Under the pieces are notes generated by a model that saw only the letters and a list, made by a program, of their open reading frames with translations, made no database searches and was not told the origin of the DNA. This document shows positions 8,709 to 17,035 of a DNA stretch of 64,000 nt, in pieces (position 1 is the first letter of the stretch; every line of letters starts with the position of its first letter). This DNA is from Chitinophaga ginsengisoli (GTDB lineage Bacteria; Bacteroidota; Bacteroidia; Chitinophagales; Chitinophagaceae). Location: positions 455,555 through 519,554 of the forward strand of contig NZ_PYGK01000002.1 of assembly GCF_003014595.1 (NCBI RefSeq). The letters are read 5' to 3'. The position numbers were made by a program, and so were the translations under genes.

Positions 8709-9278
8709 TCAGGGTCTGTACGTAGCGTTCTCCGCGCACGTTAAGATTGCTTTCTTTTGTACCCAACCTACATAGTTACCATGATGACTAATAGAAACAG
8801 GTACAGGGGAATAAGTGCAACGATTCAAGAGATAGGGTACGCCATCCTGGTTTTTTATCAGGCTTTTATCAGAGAACAGATGTACGGGTAAACTGCTTCC
8901 TGTATAGATATCGAGGTGATCGAGGAAGATGTCATGAGAGACCGCTACGGTGTGAATACAATTGTCATTGCGACGGCTGATAAAGGAATAGGTACAGGCC
9001 TCATATGATACATTGCCACAGGCGGCGCCTTCTTTATTGTCTGACAATGTACAGCTAAACTTTGCGGGGTTATATGTTCTGATGTTCGTAACGCGGTTAA
9101 CAATCTTGTACGCAGCTTCTTTACAGCTCCAGAGCAGCCATACCATGTCTGATGGTATCGATGCGTGACAAATCATCTCCTGCTCGGTAGCTGTAAAGAT
9201 CTTGCTGAGGTATCCTTTTCTCTGCCAGTTACTCTCCTGGCATGCGAGATTGAGATCTATGATATCGTTGCCGATCAT
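8709..9278 (-). CDS. 4'-phosphopantetheinyl transferase of the type III PKS cluster
   Basis: A 189-residue PPTase: it starts MIGNDIIDL (Mg-binding Asp5) and has the second family signature WSCKEAAYK at residues 50-58. It would convert the neighbouring apo-ACP to the holo form. Its start overlaps the ACP stop by 4 bp (ATGA), so it is translationally coupled as the last gene of the eight-gene cluster. The last ~15 residues (KKAILTCAENATYRP) are unlike a normal PPTase end and run across a different protein-like reading frame (see findings), so the C-terminus may be a recent change. Confidence 0.85.
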   Translation of the reverse strand: MIGNDIIDLNLACQESNWQRKGYLSKIFTATEQEMICHASIPSDMVWLLWSCKEAAYKIVNRVTNIRTYNPAKFSCTLSDNKEGAACGNVSYEACTYSFISRRNDNCIHTVAVSHDIFLDHLDIYTGSSLPVHLFSDKSLIKNQDGVPYLLNRCTYSPVPVSISHHGNYVGWVQKKAILTCAENATYRP

Positions 9279-9529
9279 TGCGCGCCTAATTTGGCCTCTA
9301 TGATCTCTATGGCTGATTTTACATTCAACATGCGCTCCATCGATTCATTGTCGATCACAATATTGAATTGTTCTTCTACATCCAGGATCACGTCCACGAG
9401 GTTGGCGGAGTTGATCTTAAGATCATTGACGAAATCTGTATTTTCGTTAATGTTCAACAACGCTTCCTCATTCTTCGCATAGGGTTTTACGATCTCCCTT
9501 AATTGTGTTATCAGCGTTTCTTTATCCAT
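9275..9529 (-). CDS. Acyl carrier protein of the type III PKS cluster
   Basis: An 84-residue acidic four-helix ACP. The phosphopantetheine site is the Ser41 of KINSANLVD, so the usual DSL triplet is NSA here, although the surrounding helix-II pattern (DVILDVEEQF) is normal. It overlaps the PPTase start by 4 bp and lies 5 bp from the ketosynthase stop. As a dedicated carrier it probably holds the growing acyl chain before transfer to the type III PKS. Confidence 0.85.
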   Translation of the reverse strand: MDKETLITQLREIVKPYAKNEEALLNINENTDFVNDLKINSANLVDVILDVEEQFNIVIDNESMERMLNVKSAIEIIEAKLGAQ

Positions 9530-9534
9530 TGGTT

Positions 9535-10806
9535 TTATTTATACTTCTTTAATATCACGCAGGCATTTACGTCACCAAAGCCAAAACTCGCTTTCGCGAT
9601 CAAATTTAATTCTTTATAAACCAACTGCTGAGGTATTTTTTCGGGATCTATGATAGCGGTTATATCGGGATGCAGATCTTCACAGTTGATATTAGGGAAC
9701 AGGAAACCTTCGTTCAGTTGTAATATGGCAGCCACCAGCTCTATACTGCCCGAAGCACTGAGACAATGACCGATCATACATTTCAGGGCATTGATATAAG
9801 GGAAGTCCTTTCCTCTTCTTCCCAATGCGGTGCTCCAATTCTCAACTTCCAGTGCATCCTTTCCGGTAGCTGTCAGGTGTCCGTTAATGGCATCTATCTC
9901 CTCCGGCTCTACGCCGGCCGCCTTAATAGCCTCCCGGATACAGCGTTGTACGGCTATACTGTTGGGTGCTGTCATAGACCCATCGCCTCTTTGTGCACCG
10001 GCGTTAATATGTCCGCCCAGTACTTCTGCATAAATGGGTGCCTTACGTTCCAGTGCACTGTCCAACGATTCCAGCACCAATGCCCCTGCGCCACTGCCGG
10101 GCACAAAGCCGCTGGCGGAAGCGCTCATAGGGCGGGAACCTGCAGCAGGATGATCGTTGTGCTTAAAAGTGCAGACCTTTAGTGCATCGAAACCGCCCCA
10201 TATATAAGGCCCCGCATCACTGGTACTACCTGCCAGCATACGTTTGGCATGTCCGTTACGGATACGTTCATAAGCCATCAACACACTTTCTGCTCCTGTA
10301 GCGCAGGCAGATGAATTGGTACTTACCTGGTTGGCAAGGGCCAGTTTCCCACCCAGCCAGGCGCTGATACCGCTGGCCATCGTTTGCGGCACTACAGTAC
10401 TACCCAGCCGGCGCACCTGCAAAGCATCCACTTTATAGATCGCTTCCCTTAATTTATCCACGCCTGCAGACCCGGCACCGAAGATGGTACCGCTATCCCA
10501 GTCAGGCGCCAGTTCGGCCCCCACAGGGAGTTGTGCATCCTTCCATGCGTCTATGCCTGCAATGAGCCCGTAAAGGATACCGTTGCTATTGAAATTCCTC
10601 AGTTCGAGGGCATCCAGGTATTGTAACTGCAATATTTCAGGCACGTCTGGTCTCCCTGCTATCTGACAGGAGAACTGTAATGCTGCCAGCTCCGGGTCAT
10701 GCCGGATACCGGAGATACCTGCTTTAATCGCCTCTGTAAAAGCGGGGATGCCAACGCCATTTGGAGCTGCTACTCCCAGGCCTGTCACAACAACTCTTTT
10801 ATTCAT
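9535..10806 (-). CDS. Beta-ketoacyl-ACP synthase (FabF/KS type)
   Basis: A 423-residue thiolase-fold ketosynthase. The active-site triad is visible: Cys168 in STNSSACATG, His310 in NGHLTATGKD and His347 in MIGHCLSASGS. The usual NAHGT motif is altered to NGHLT, so it belongs to a divergent branch rather than housekeeping FabF, but all three catalytic residues are present and it is not a chain-length factor. It would elongate an ACP-bound acyl chain with malonyl-ACP. Its start overlaps the stop of the preceding dehydratase gene by 8 bp. Confidence 0.85.
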   Translation of the reverse strand: MNKRVVVTGLGVAAPNGVGIPAFTEAIKAGISGIRHDPELAALQFSCQIAGRPDVPEILQLQYLDALELRNFNSNGILYGLIAGIDAWKDAQLPVGAELAPDWDSGTIFGAGSAGVDKLREAIYKVDALQVRRLGSTVVPQTMASGISAWLGGKLALANQVSTNSSACATGAESVLMAYERIRNGHAKRMLAGSTSDAGPYIWGGFDALKVCTFKHNDHPAAGSRPMSASASGFVPGSGAGALVLESLDSALERKAPIYAEVLGGHINAGAQRGDGSMTAPNSIAVQRCIREAIKAAGVEPEEIDAINGHLTATGKDALEVENWSTALGRRGKDFPYINALKCMIGHCLSASGSIELVAAILQLNEGFLFPNINCEDLHPDITAIIDPEKIPQQLVYKELNLIAKASFGFGDVNACVILKKYK

Positions 10807-11245
10807 GTGGTTTGCTAATGATCATTCCGGCAATTGTGCCACTGCACACATCCTGCTGTGCTTCGTTTTTCAGGGTGACCCTGCACTTTAATTTTCCGAA
10901 ACGGAAATATACCTTTTCTGCATAAACGGTTACTTTTTCTCCCGGGAATACGGGCCGCAGGAATGCTATTTCTGTGGATGTCAGTCCGAAGGTCATATTT
11001 TCCGCCAATACTTCATCGCCCAACAGATAAATGCCCAGGCAGACCAGTCCTGTCTGTGCCATCACTTCCGTTAGCAGTACACCTGGCGTAACAGGATATC
11101 CTTTGAAATGACCTTTATAACAGTCCATGTCTTCCCGGAAGGTAAAATATCCCTGTACTTTCTCACTGTCAATATAGTCCAATCCATCTACAAAGAGAAA
11201 GGGGGGCGCGAAGGGTAGTTTCTGCAGAATTGCTTGTGTTGTCAT
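10799..11245 (-). CDS. 3-hydroxyacyl-ACP dehydratase, FabZ-like hotdog protein
   Basis: A 148-residue hotdog-fold protein with the FabZ signature GHFKGYPVTPGVLLTE, giving catalytic His46 and Glu60 on the central helix. It probably dehydrates 3-hydroxyacyl-ACP made within the cluster. It overlaps the SDR gene by 4 bp and the KS gene by 8 bp, so it is part of one transcript. Confidence 0.83.
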   Translation of the reverse strand: MTTQAILQKLPFAPPFLFVDGLDYIDSEKVQGYFTFREDMDCYKGHFKGYPVTPGVLLTEVMAQTGLVCLGIYLLGDEVLAENMTFGLTSTEIAFLRPVFPGEKVTVYAEKVYFRFGKLKCRVTLKNEAQQDVCSGTIAGMIISKPHE

Positions 11246-12042
11246 GCCTGACTGATATGTTCACCTCCATTCACCGGAATCACGGTCCCATTGATCCATG
11301 CAGCTTCATCTTTGCATAAAAGATAAACGGCATTGGCTACATCTTCAGGTGTAGTGAGACGATGAAAGGGGTTACGCTGTTTTGTATATGTAAGAATATC
11401 TTCACTGCCGGGGATGAGCTGCATAGAACGGGTTTCCGTCACGCCGGCCTGTATACAGTTAGCCCTGATGCCCAGCGGGGCAAATTCCAGGGCTATTTGA
11501 CGGCTGATCGATTCCAGTGCGGCTTTGGCGGCTGCTACGGCGCCATAGTGTTTCCATGCCTTGCTGCTACCTTCGCTGGTAAAAGAGAGTACCCTGGCAT
11601 CAGATGCGAAGAGCTGTTGCTGTACCAGCTCCTGTGTCCAGTCGTACAGGCTGATGGCCATGTTGTCAAGGGTAATGCGAAAGTCGTCGGTACTCAGCCT
11701 TGCGTTGTCACTGTTCATCGCTTTGAGGTTGCCTTTGGCAATACTATGTACGAGCGCTCTGACGCGGCCCTTTTCACCCATGGCCGACTTTAACGCCGTT
11801 AACACTTCCCCGCGCTTAACGGCATTAACGGCATCTGTATTAAATGCGAGCACTTGTACTCCGGAGTCTCTGATGGTGTCAACATCGTTGTTGATACGCT
11901 CCATGTCCACCCGGGTATCCCGGTGAATGATGCAAATGTTCATGCCGTGCAGGGCGAGTTTCCGGGCTGCTGCAAGACCTAAACCACTGCTACCACCGAG
12001 TATCACCGCCCAGTAATGATGTGATGCAAATTCCTTTACCAT
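11242..12042 (-). CDS. SDR oxidoreductase, FabL/FabI-like enoyl-ACP reductase
   Basis: A 266-residue short-chain dehydrogenase with the nucleotide loop GGSSGLG (16-22) and catalytic Tyr166 and Lys173. The Tyr-x6-Lys spacing is that of enoyl-ACP reductases of the FabI/FabL group rather than the Tyr-x3-Lys of ketoreductases such as FabG. The C-terminus has the typical DVANAVYLLCKDEAAWINGT stretch. It probably reduces a 2-enoyl-ACP with NAD(P)H. No separate ketoreductase is visible in the cluster, so it may be supplied by housekeeping FabG. Confidence 0.78.
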   Translation of the reverse strand: MVKEFASHHYWAVILGGSSGLGLAAARKLALHGMNICIIHRDTRVDMERINNDVDTIRDSGVQVLAFNTDAVNAVKRGEVLTALKSAMGEKGRVRALVHSIAKGNLKAMNSDNARLSTDDFRITLDNMAISLYDWTQELVQQQLFASDARVLSFTSEGSSKAWKHYGAVAAAKAALESISRQIALEFAPLGIRANCIQAGVTETRSMQLIPGSEDILTYTKQRNPFHRLTTPEDVANAVYLLCKDEAAWINGTVIPVNGGEHISQA

Positions 12043-13088
12043 TGTAACAATATTCGCTGTGCGGAAAAGCCGGGTCCAAAGCTCAGCATCAGTCCCTTCT
12101 CTCCTGCCGGCACTCCTCTGTCCATAAAACGCTCCAATACATACAGTACGGTAGCGCTGGACATATTGCCGTATAAACGCAGTACTTCTTTCGTATCATC
12201 GATGTTCTTCCCCATGGCGCCAAACAACTCTTCCACGGTTTGAATGATCTTCTTTCCTCCGGGATGGAATATCAGATGCTCAATGTCTTCTATACGGTAC
12301 CCATAACTATCCAGGAAAGGGTGTATAATAGCCGGAAAATGGGCTGCAATCGTATTGGGCACCTCTACATCCAGGACCATCTGTAAACCGGTATTAGTGA
12401 GCTTAAAACCCATTAAATGTTCGGCTTCATAGAAGTGGTACATCCCGTCTCCCAGCAGCTGCGGACCGCTGTCATCTTCATGGGAAGAAAGGATCGCACA
12501 GGCGGCGCCATCTCCGAAAATGGCTGCGCTTACGATATTGGGCATAGAATAGTCATCCAGCTGGAATGTAGCGGTAGGCGATTCTATGGCTATCACCGCC
12601 GCCCTTTTACCCGGATTGGCTTCCAGGAACCTTTTAGCGTAGATCATTCCGGAGATTCCTGCTGCACATCCCATTTCTGTTACCGGCAAACGTATGATAT
12701 CCTGGCGTAGCTGCAAGAGATTGATCAGGTATGCGTCCAGTGAGGGGATCATGATGCCGGTACAACTGACGGTAATAATGTAATCCAGGGCATCTGCTTC
12801 AAGACCTGCCTTTTCCAATGCGTTCACCAGACATTGGCTACCCAGCTTAATCACTTCTCTTACATAAATGTCGTTCTTTTCTTCAAAGGAAGTATTGGTA
12901 AACACTTCCTCAGGGCTCATAATGGAATAGCGCCTGTCAACAGCTGCATTCTCAAAGATCTTTTTGACTTTTCTGGCAAAGCGGTCCTCCTGGCCGGACA
13001 ACCAGATATCAAGAAAGGGCATGATCTCTTCCGTGCTTCTGGTATAAGGAGGTAAGGCTTTCGATACTGCTGTTATTTTAACGCTCAT
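12036..13088 (-). CDS. Type III polyketide synthase (chalcone/alkylresorcinol-synthase-like)
   Basis: A 350-residue homodimer-type type III PKS with the full catalytic triad: Cys141 (EMGCAAGISG), His275 (IFHPGGKK) and Asn308 (LYGNMSSA). The C-terminus has the family GPGF loop (LSFGPGFSAQ). It condenses an acyl starter with malonyl-CoA units and cyclises the product to a resorcinol, pyrone or phloroglucinol-like ring; which one cannot be told. The gene overlaps its neighbours by 4 and 7 bp, placing it at the core of a single operon with an ACP-based chain-building set and two tailoring enzymes. Confidence 0.92.
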   Translation of the reverse strand: MSVKITAVSKALPPYTRSTEEIMPFLDIWLSGQEDRFARKVKKIFENAAVDRRYSIMSPEEVFTNTSFEEKNDIYVREVIKLGSQCLVNALEKAGLEADALDYIITVSCTGIMIPSLDAYLINLLQLRQDIIRLPVTEMGCAAGISGMIYAKRFLEANPGKRAAVIAIESPTATFQLDDYSMPNIVSAAIFGDGAACAILSSHEDDSGPQLLGDGMYHFYEAEHLMGFKLTNTGLQMVLDVEVPNTIAAHFPAIIHPFLDSYGYRIEDIEHLIFHPGGKKIIQTVEELFGAMGKNIDDTKEVLRLYGNMSSATVLYVLERFMDRGVPAGEKGLMLSFGPGFSAQRILLQW

Positions 13089-13828
13089 ACATTAGTAATT
13101 ATCCACTGATAACGGAAAGCCCATTTCCATCTGAGTGTATATTGCTTGAAATTTAATTTACGTGACAGTTCCTGTATTTCTTTTCTTTTAAATCCCCGCA
13201 GGATGGATATCAGCCCATCTTCCTTTGCCATCCCTCCCATTGCCATCAGCCTGCTGAAAAGCTGGAATAAACGGTATGCCAGTGCGCTTCTGTGCAGGTC
13301 ATTAACGACAATACCAATTGTCGCATTTCTGCGGAAGAGTGACATGAGTTTCATGATCTGCCGGTCTTCAAAGTGGTGTAATGTAAGTGTACATAATACG
13401 ATATCGTATTGCAATTCCCTGAATTTCTCTCCCAGAATATCCATACAATAGTAAGTGATTTCCGGATATTGTGCAGATAAAGTGCTCGCATAATTCACTG
13501 TATACTCATTTGCATCGATACCTACGAGCTTTACCCGCCAGCCTTTTTTACCAGCTATTCTGGCCACTGCACGCAGCATGTCGCCATTTCCACAACCGAT
13601 ATCGGCTATCGTCACTTCCTTCCCTGGCGCTACATCCTCCATTAGCATACTAACCCCTTCCAGCGTGATGCTATTTCCTCCCAACAGCTGATTAATACGC
13701 GCGATCTGGTCCAGCGTATTCCTGAGCGTCTCTCCCTCCATTTGAAAGTCATCCATGATCTCGGACGCGAGGGTTCTCTGACTGGTATTAACGAACATAC
13801 GTAGTTTACGTTTTAAAAGGTTTTCCAT
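13085..13828 (-). CDS. SAM-dependent methyltransferase of the PKS cluster
   Basis: I chose the ATG at 13828 (MENLLKRKLR) over a TTG at 13843. The class I methyltransferase has SAM motif I IADIGCGNGD (about residues 74-83), an acidic VGIDAN motif II and YDIVLCTLTLHHFED at motif IV. Such enzymes in type III PKS clusters methylate the aromatic ring or its hydroxyls. The start lies inside the 3' end of the flavoprotein gene (23-bp overlap) and the stop overlaps the PKS start by 4 bp. Confidence 0.85.
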   Translation of the reverse strand: MENLLKRKLRMFVNTSQRTLASEIMDDFQMEGETLRNTLDQIARINQLLGGNSITLEGVSMLMEDVAPGKEVTIADIGCGNGDMLRAVARIAGKKGWRVKLVGIDANEYTVNYASTLSAQYPEITYYCMDILGEKFRELQYDIVLCTLTLHHFEDRQIMKLMSLFRRNATIGIVVNDLHRSALAYRLFQLFSRLMAMGGMAKEDGLISILRGFKRKEIQELSRKLNFKQYTLRWKWAFRYQWIITNV

Positions 13829-14930
13829 GTGTCTGCCGGACAATGACAGGCAGCAGCCCCGGAAAAAGCATCAGGCTATTCATAACACCTGCTGCCAGCT
13901 CCTGTTTCCGGAAAACAGCAGACAGTAACTTGCCTGCCTGTATCCGTTTATTAAATTCTTTCTTCCAGCTCCTGGTATAACTCATTTCCAATTCCTGCCG
14001 GGAAGAGAGACGACCTGATAAGAAAGCCATTACATGTTCTGCAGCGATCTTTGCACTATGAATAGCCATTGCCATGCCGTTTCCACAAAGTGGATGTATA
14101 AGGCCGGCTGTGTCGCCTGTCATCAGGATATGACCATCCACTTTCTGCTTTTCCGCAAAAGACACCTGGCTGATGGTCAGCGGCCGCTCAAACAGCGGCC
14201 TGCTGTGTTCCAGCACTTCTTTCAGATGCGGATTACGGCAGAGCACTTCCTGCTGATGTACTGCTATATTTTTAAATCGCCTGAAGGTATCATAACTGAC
14301 GAGGTAGCAGATATTGATGATATTATTCTCCACTTTGGAGACACCACAATACCCACCCATAAAATTATGCAGCGCAACCAGGCCGTCGGGGAAATCACCT
14401 TCATAGTGACTTTTAACTGCCAGCCAGGGAGACTTCGTAGTAGAAAAATCGCGTGCAAGCTGCTGGTCCAGGGCGGCCCTTTTTCCATAAGCACCTATGA
14501 CAAAGCGTGCGGCAAGCTCCCGCCCCGAGGCTGTACTAACGGTAAACTGATCATTTTTGAAGGAGATATTGTTCACTGTATCTTCTTCCAATATTCCCCC
14601 GGCGGCCACCATCTGCTGCATCAGGAACTGGTCCAGCGCATAACGGCTGATGCCGAAGCCACCCAAAGGCAGCGCTGCTTCTACGCTTTTGCCAGAAATT
14701 GCCGAAATCTTCACCCGATTGATCCTGGCTGGCCGGAGTACCTCTGGATCTGCTCCCAACCATTGCAGGTAAGGCAACACCTCGTTGGAGATATATTCAC
14801 CGCACACCTTATGTCTTGGAAACGGATTTTTTTCAATAACAATAACCCGTAACCCTGCACGTAGCAGGTGCAAGGCGCCGCATAACCCGGCCAATCCCCC
14901 TCCTACAATAATGACGTCAGCCTCCGGCAT
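13806..14930 (-). CDS. FAD-dependent oxidoreductase (geranylgeranyl reductase/PHBH fold)
   Basis: A 374-residue flavoprotein with the dinucleotide motif VIIVGGGLAGLCGAL (6-20), the KVCGEYIS loop typical of geranylgeranyl-reductase-related enzymes, and the second FAD motif MTGDTAGLIHPLCGNGMAMA. It is the first gene of the minus-strand PKS cluster; nothing else of the cluster lies upstream. It may hydroxylate or oxidise the polyketide ring, as flavoproteins do in alkylquinone-forming clusters, or reduce a chain. This is inference. Confidence 0.83.
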   Translation of the reverse strand: MPEADVIIVGGGLAGLCGALHLLRAGLRVIVIEKNPFPRHKVCGEYISNEVLPYLQWLGADPEVLRPARINRVKISAISGKSVEAALPLGGFGISRYALDQFLMQQMVAAGGILEEDTVNNISFKNDQFTVSTASGRELAARFVIGAYGKRAALDQQLARDFSTTKSPWLAVKSHYEGDFPDGLVALHNFMGGYCGVSKVENNIINICYLVSYDTFRRFKNIAVHQQEVLCRNPHLKEVLEHSRPLFERPLTISQVSFAEKQKVDGHILMTGDTAGLIHPLCGNGMAMAIHSAKIAAEHVMAFLSGRLSSRQELEMSYTRSWKKEFNKRIQAGKLLSAVFRKQELAAGVMNSLMLFPGLLPVIVRQTHGKPFKT

Positions 14931-15560
14931 TTATTAACTGATTGATTTTAAGCACCCGAACATTCAAAGTCAAACTACATGTTGCAACAAGTGTACGTTA
15001 TTTTCCTGACATGAAGAACGGGGCAGTATGAAATATCCGTTTGAGGCTTCCGAATTAATCCGGGGGTACATCCCCGCTCAGCCTATAGCCTGTCCTGGGG
15101 ACTAATCTTGTTCCAGGTGGCCTATTCCTGCTACAGCTGCTTTACTGTTTATTTCAGTAGTGCGAACCGGGGCTAACAAGAAGGGCCGGCTTTCGCCGGC
15201 CCACTTCACCCTTATCTGATAAAACCATTGCCACTGTCTTCATTATAAGTACTCCACTGTGGGCTTCACCTGGTGCCGCGACGGCATTGACCTCCGTACT
15301 TCGGGACATGTTCAAACGTTTTAATGGTAAACAAAATCTCCAGATGGTCGTCTGTTATCTTCGGCTATAAACATGCCATACAACGCTTACTCTAAACGCT
15401 CTACTTTAACTGTTTCTCTTTTTACATACCTGTGTGGACAAGCTTTCCCTCTTACCGGAGCTGGCAATATATTCTTGCTGGCAGGCCGTCATGGCGTAAT
15501 CTTTGAAGACATTCAGAAGTACCCTTGATTAGAATTTTTCACTTCACTAAACAGATCTGT
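14931..15560. other. Long intergenic region with a GC-rich hairpin
   Basis: 630 bp without a gene I recognise. It should carry the promoter of the PKS cluster (minus) at its left end. A perfect 8-bp stem gggccggc/gccggccc with a tttc loop lies at 15183-15202. It is not followed by a T-run on the plus strand; on the minus strand ttcttgtt follows, and no gene feeds it. The rest (15203-15560) contains only short, stop-broken frames. Confidence 0.5.
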
Positions 15561-15806
15561 ATGCAAAAGACAAACATCAAACAAAGACCGGCCGATGAAA
15601 AAGGACCATTGAATGCCCGGCTGGCAGAGGATCAGGAAAATGACGAAGTAAATGATGTAGATAAGGACGCTGATCTGGCCGGCGATGAAGAAGAGGAACT
15701 GGATGATACTCCCGAGCTGGACGAAGAAGATCTGGAAGAAAATAACCTTTTAGAAGAAGACGCAGACAAAGTTCAATGGGATCCTCAAAAGGATACGAAT
15801 AAGTAG
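15561..15806 (+). CDS. Small highly acidic protein, function unknown
   Basis: I chose the ATG at 15561 (MQKTNIKQRPAD) over an in-frame start at 15525. The 81-residue protein is mostly Asp and Glu, with runs such as GDEEEELDDTPELDEEDLEE, no hydrophobic segment and no Cys. It is probably disordered. A terminator follows at 15841-15871, which supports a real transcript. A second acidic protein with similar make-up is encoded at 25414-25944. Confidence 0.65.
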   Translation: MQKTNIKQRPADEKGPLNARLAEDQENDEVNDVDKDADLAGDEEEELDDTPELDEEDLEENNLLEEDADKVQWDPQKDTNK

Positions 15807-15840
15807 TGTTACAGGGTGGTTCGTAATACTATGACAAACG

Positions 15841-15871
15841 GGGCAATAAGCGAGACGATCGCTTGTTGCCC
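15841..15871 (+). terminator. Intrinsic terminator after the acidic protein gene
   Basis: A 13-bp stem, gggcaataagcga (15841-15853) with tcgcttgttgccc (15859-15871), one G-U pair, loop of five bases, followed by ttattg. The remaining bases to the glycosyltransferase start at 16063 show nothing else. Confidence 0.7.
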
Positions 15872-16062
15872 TTATTGCTGAATTCACCATACTGAAAAAC
15901 CGTTTCTTATGCACAAACCTGATTGTAATGCTGCCTCCCCGACTCAGCAGCATGTGTTGCAGCCAACAGTTTATCCTGTGACCCGAAGAAGAAGCAGATA
16001 AAACACCTGATAGATATCCTCCGTATAAGAGCATTGTTTTCTCATTAAAAAATAACCCGTCA

Positions 16063-17034
16063 ATGGAGAAGAAAATCACTGTGGTGGTACCCACCTACAA
16101 ACGCCCTGAATTACTGTCCCGTTGCCTGAGGGCATTAGAGGATCAGGAATTTGACAAAAGCGATTTTGATGTAATTGTCGTCAGCGATGGTCCGGATAAA
16201 TATACCCGGCAACTAGCCTGCAGCTGGAAATATGCGGGGCTGATAGATGTAAAATATCTGATGATGCCTGTTAAAAAAGGTCCCGCTGCAGCAAGGAACG
16301 CCGGATGGCGTGCGTCAGATGCACCTATTATAGCTTTTACTGACGATGATACTATTCCTGATCCTTACTGGCTACAAAACATCTGGCAGACCTGGAAGGG
16401 AGAACCTGCCGTCGTATATACCGGACGTGTGGTCGTCCCGTTAAAAGGACGTCCTACTGACTATGAATGGAATACAGCGCAACTGGAGAAAGCAGACTTT
16501 GTAACGGCAAATTGCGCCTGTACACGCCAGGCATTGGAGATGGTGAACGGCTTTGACGAATCTTTTGAGACAGCCTGGCGGGAAGACAGTGATCTTGAAT
16601 TCAGACTATTACAGCAGAATATTCCCATTTATCATCTTACAAACGCCATTGTACTGCACCCTGCACGTAAGGCCCACTGGGGAGTAAGTATACGCGAACA
16701 GCGGAAGAATATTTTCAATGCATTACTATATAAAAAATTCCCCAAAATGTATAGGGAGAGGATCCAGCGCAGACCCGCATGGAACTACTACCTGATGATC
16801 TGTTGTTTTCTGCTGGGTGGCATTCTGGTACTCTATGGGGCATACACCGCATCAATTGTATTATTTGGTGCATGGTTATTGATGATTGGTCTCTTTGCAG
16901 GCAAGCGATTAAAACACACTTCGCATACTGCGTCACATATTCTTGAAATGATCGTTACATCTGCTGCCATTCCATTTGCGGCTACATATTGGAGCCTTTA
17001 CGGAGCATGGCGCTATAAAGTACTTTATCTGTAA
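16063..17034 (+). CDS. Family 2 glycosyltransferase with C-terminal membrane helices
   Basis: A 323-residue GT-A enzyme. The N-terminal catalytic domain starts VVVPTYKRPELL (7-18), has the metal-binding FTDDDTIPD motif (DxD) and the acceptor-side GFDESFETAWREDSD. Two hydrophobic segments near residues 243-285 anchor it to the inner membrane. It is the first gene of a glycan region and is followed after 1 bp by a GT9 gene. The sugar and acceptor are not readable. Confidence 0.85.
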   Translation: MEKKITVVVPTYKRPELLSRCLRALEDQEFDKSDFDVIVVSDGPDKYTRQLACSWKYAGLIDVKYLMMPVKKGPAAARNAGWRASDAPIIAFTDDDTIPDPYWLQNIWQTWKGEPAVVYTGRVVVPLKGRPTDYEWNTAQLEKADFVTANCACTRQALEMVNGFDESFETAWREDSDLEFRLLQQNIPIYHLTNAIVLHPARKAHWGVSIREQRKNIFNALLYKKFPKMYRERIQRRPAWNYYLMICCFLLGGILVLYGAYTASIVLFGAWLLMIGLFAGKRLKHTSHTASHILEMIVTSAAIPFAATYWSLYGAWRYKVLYL

Positions 17035-17035
17035 A

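Noticed and set aside
14034..14852. A 272-residue plus-strand frame inside the flavoprotein gene
   Set aside because: The minus-strand frame holds the FAD motifs and fits the operon; the shadow has no recognisable domain.
15183..15202. GC-rich hairpin as a terminator
   Set aside because: It has no T-run on the plus strand and no gene feeds it on the minus strand; kept only as a noted hairpin.
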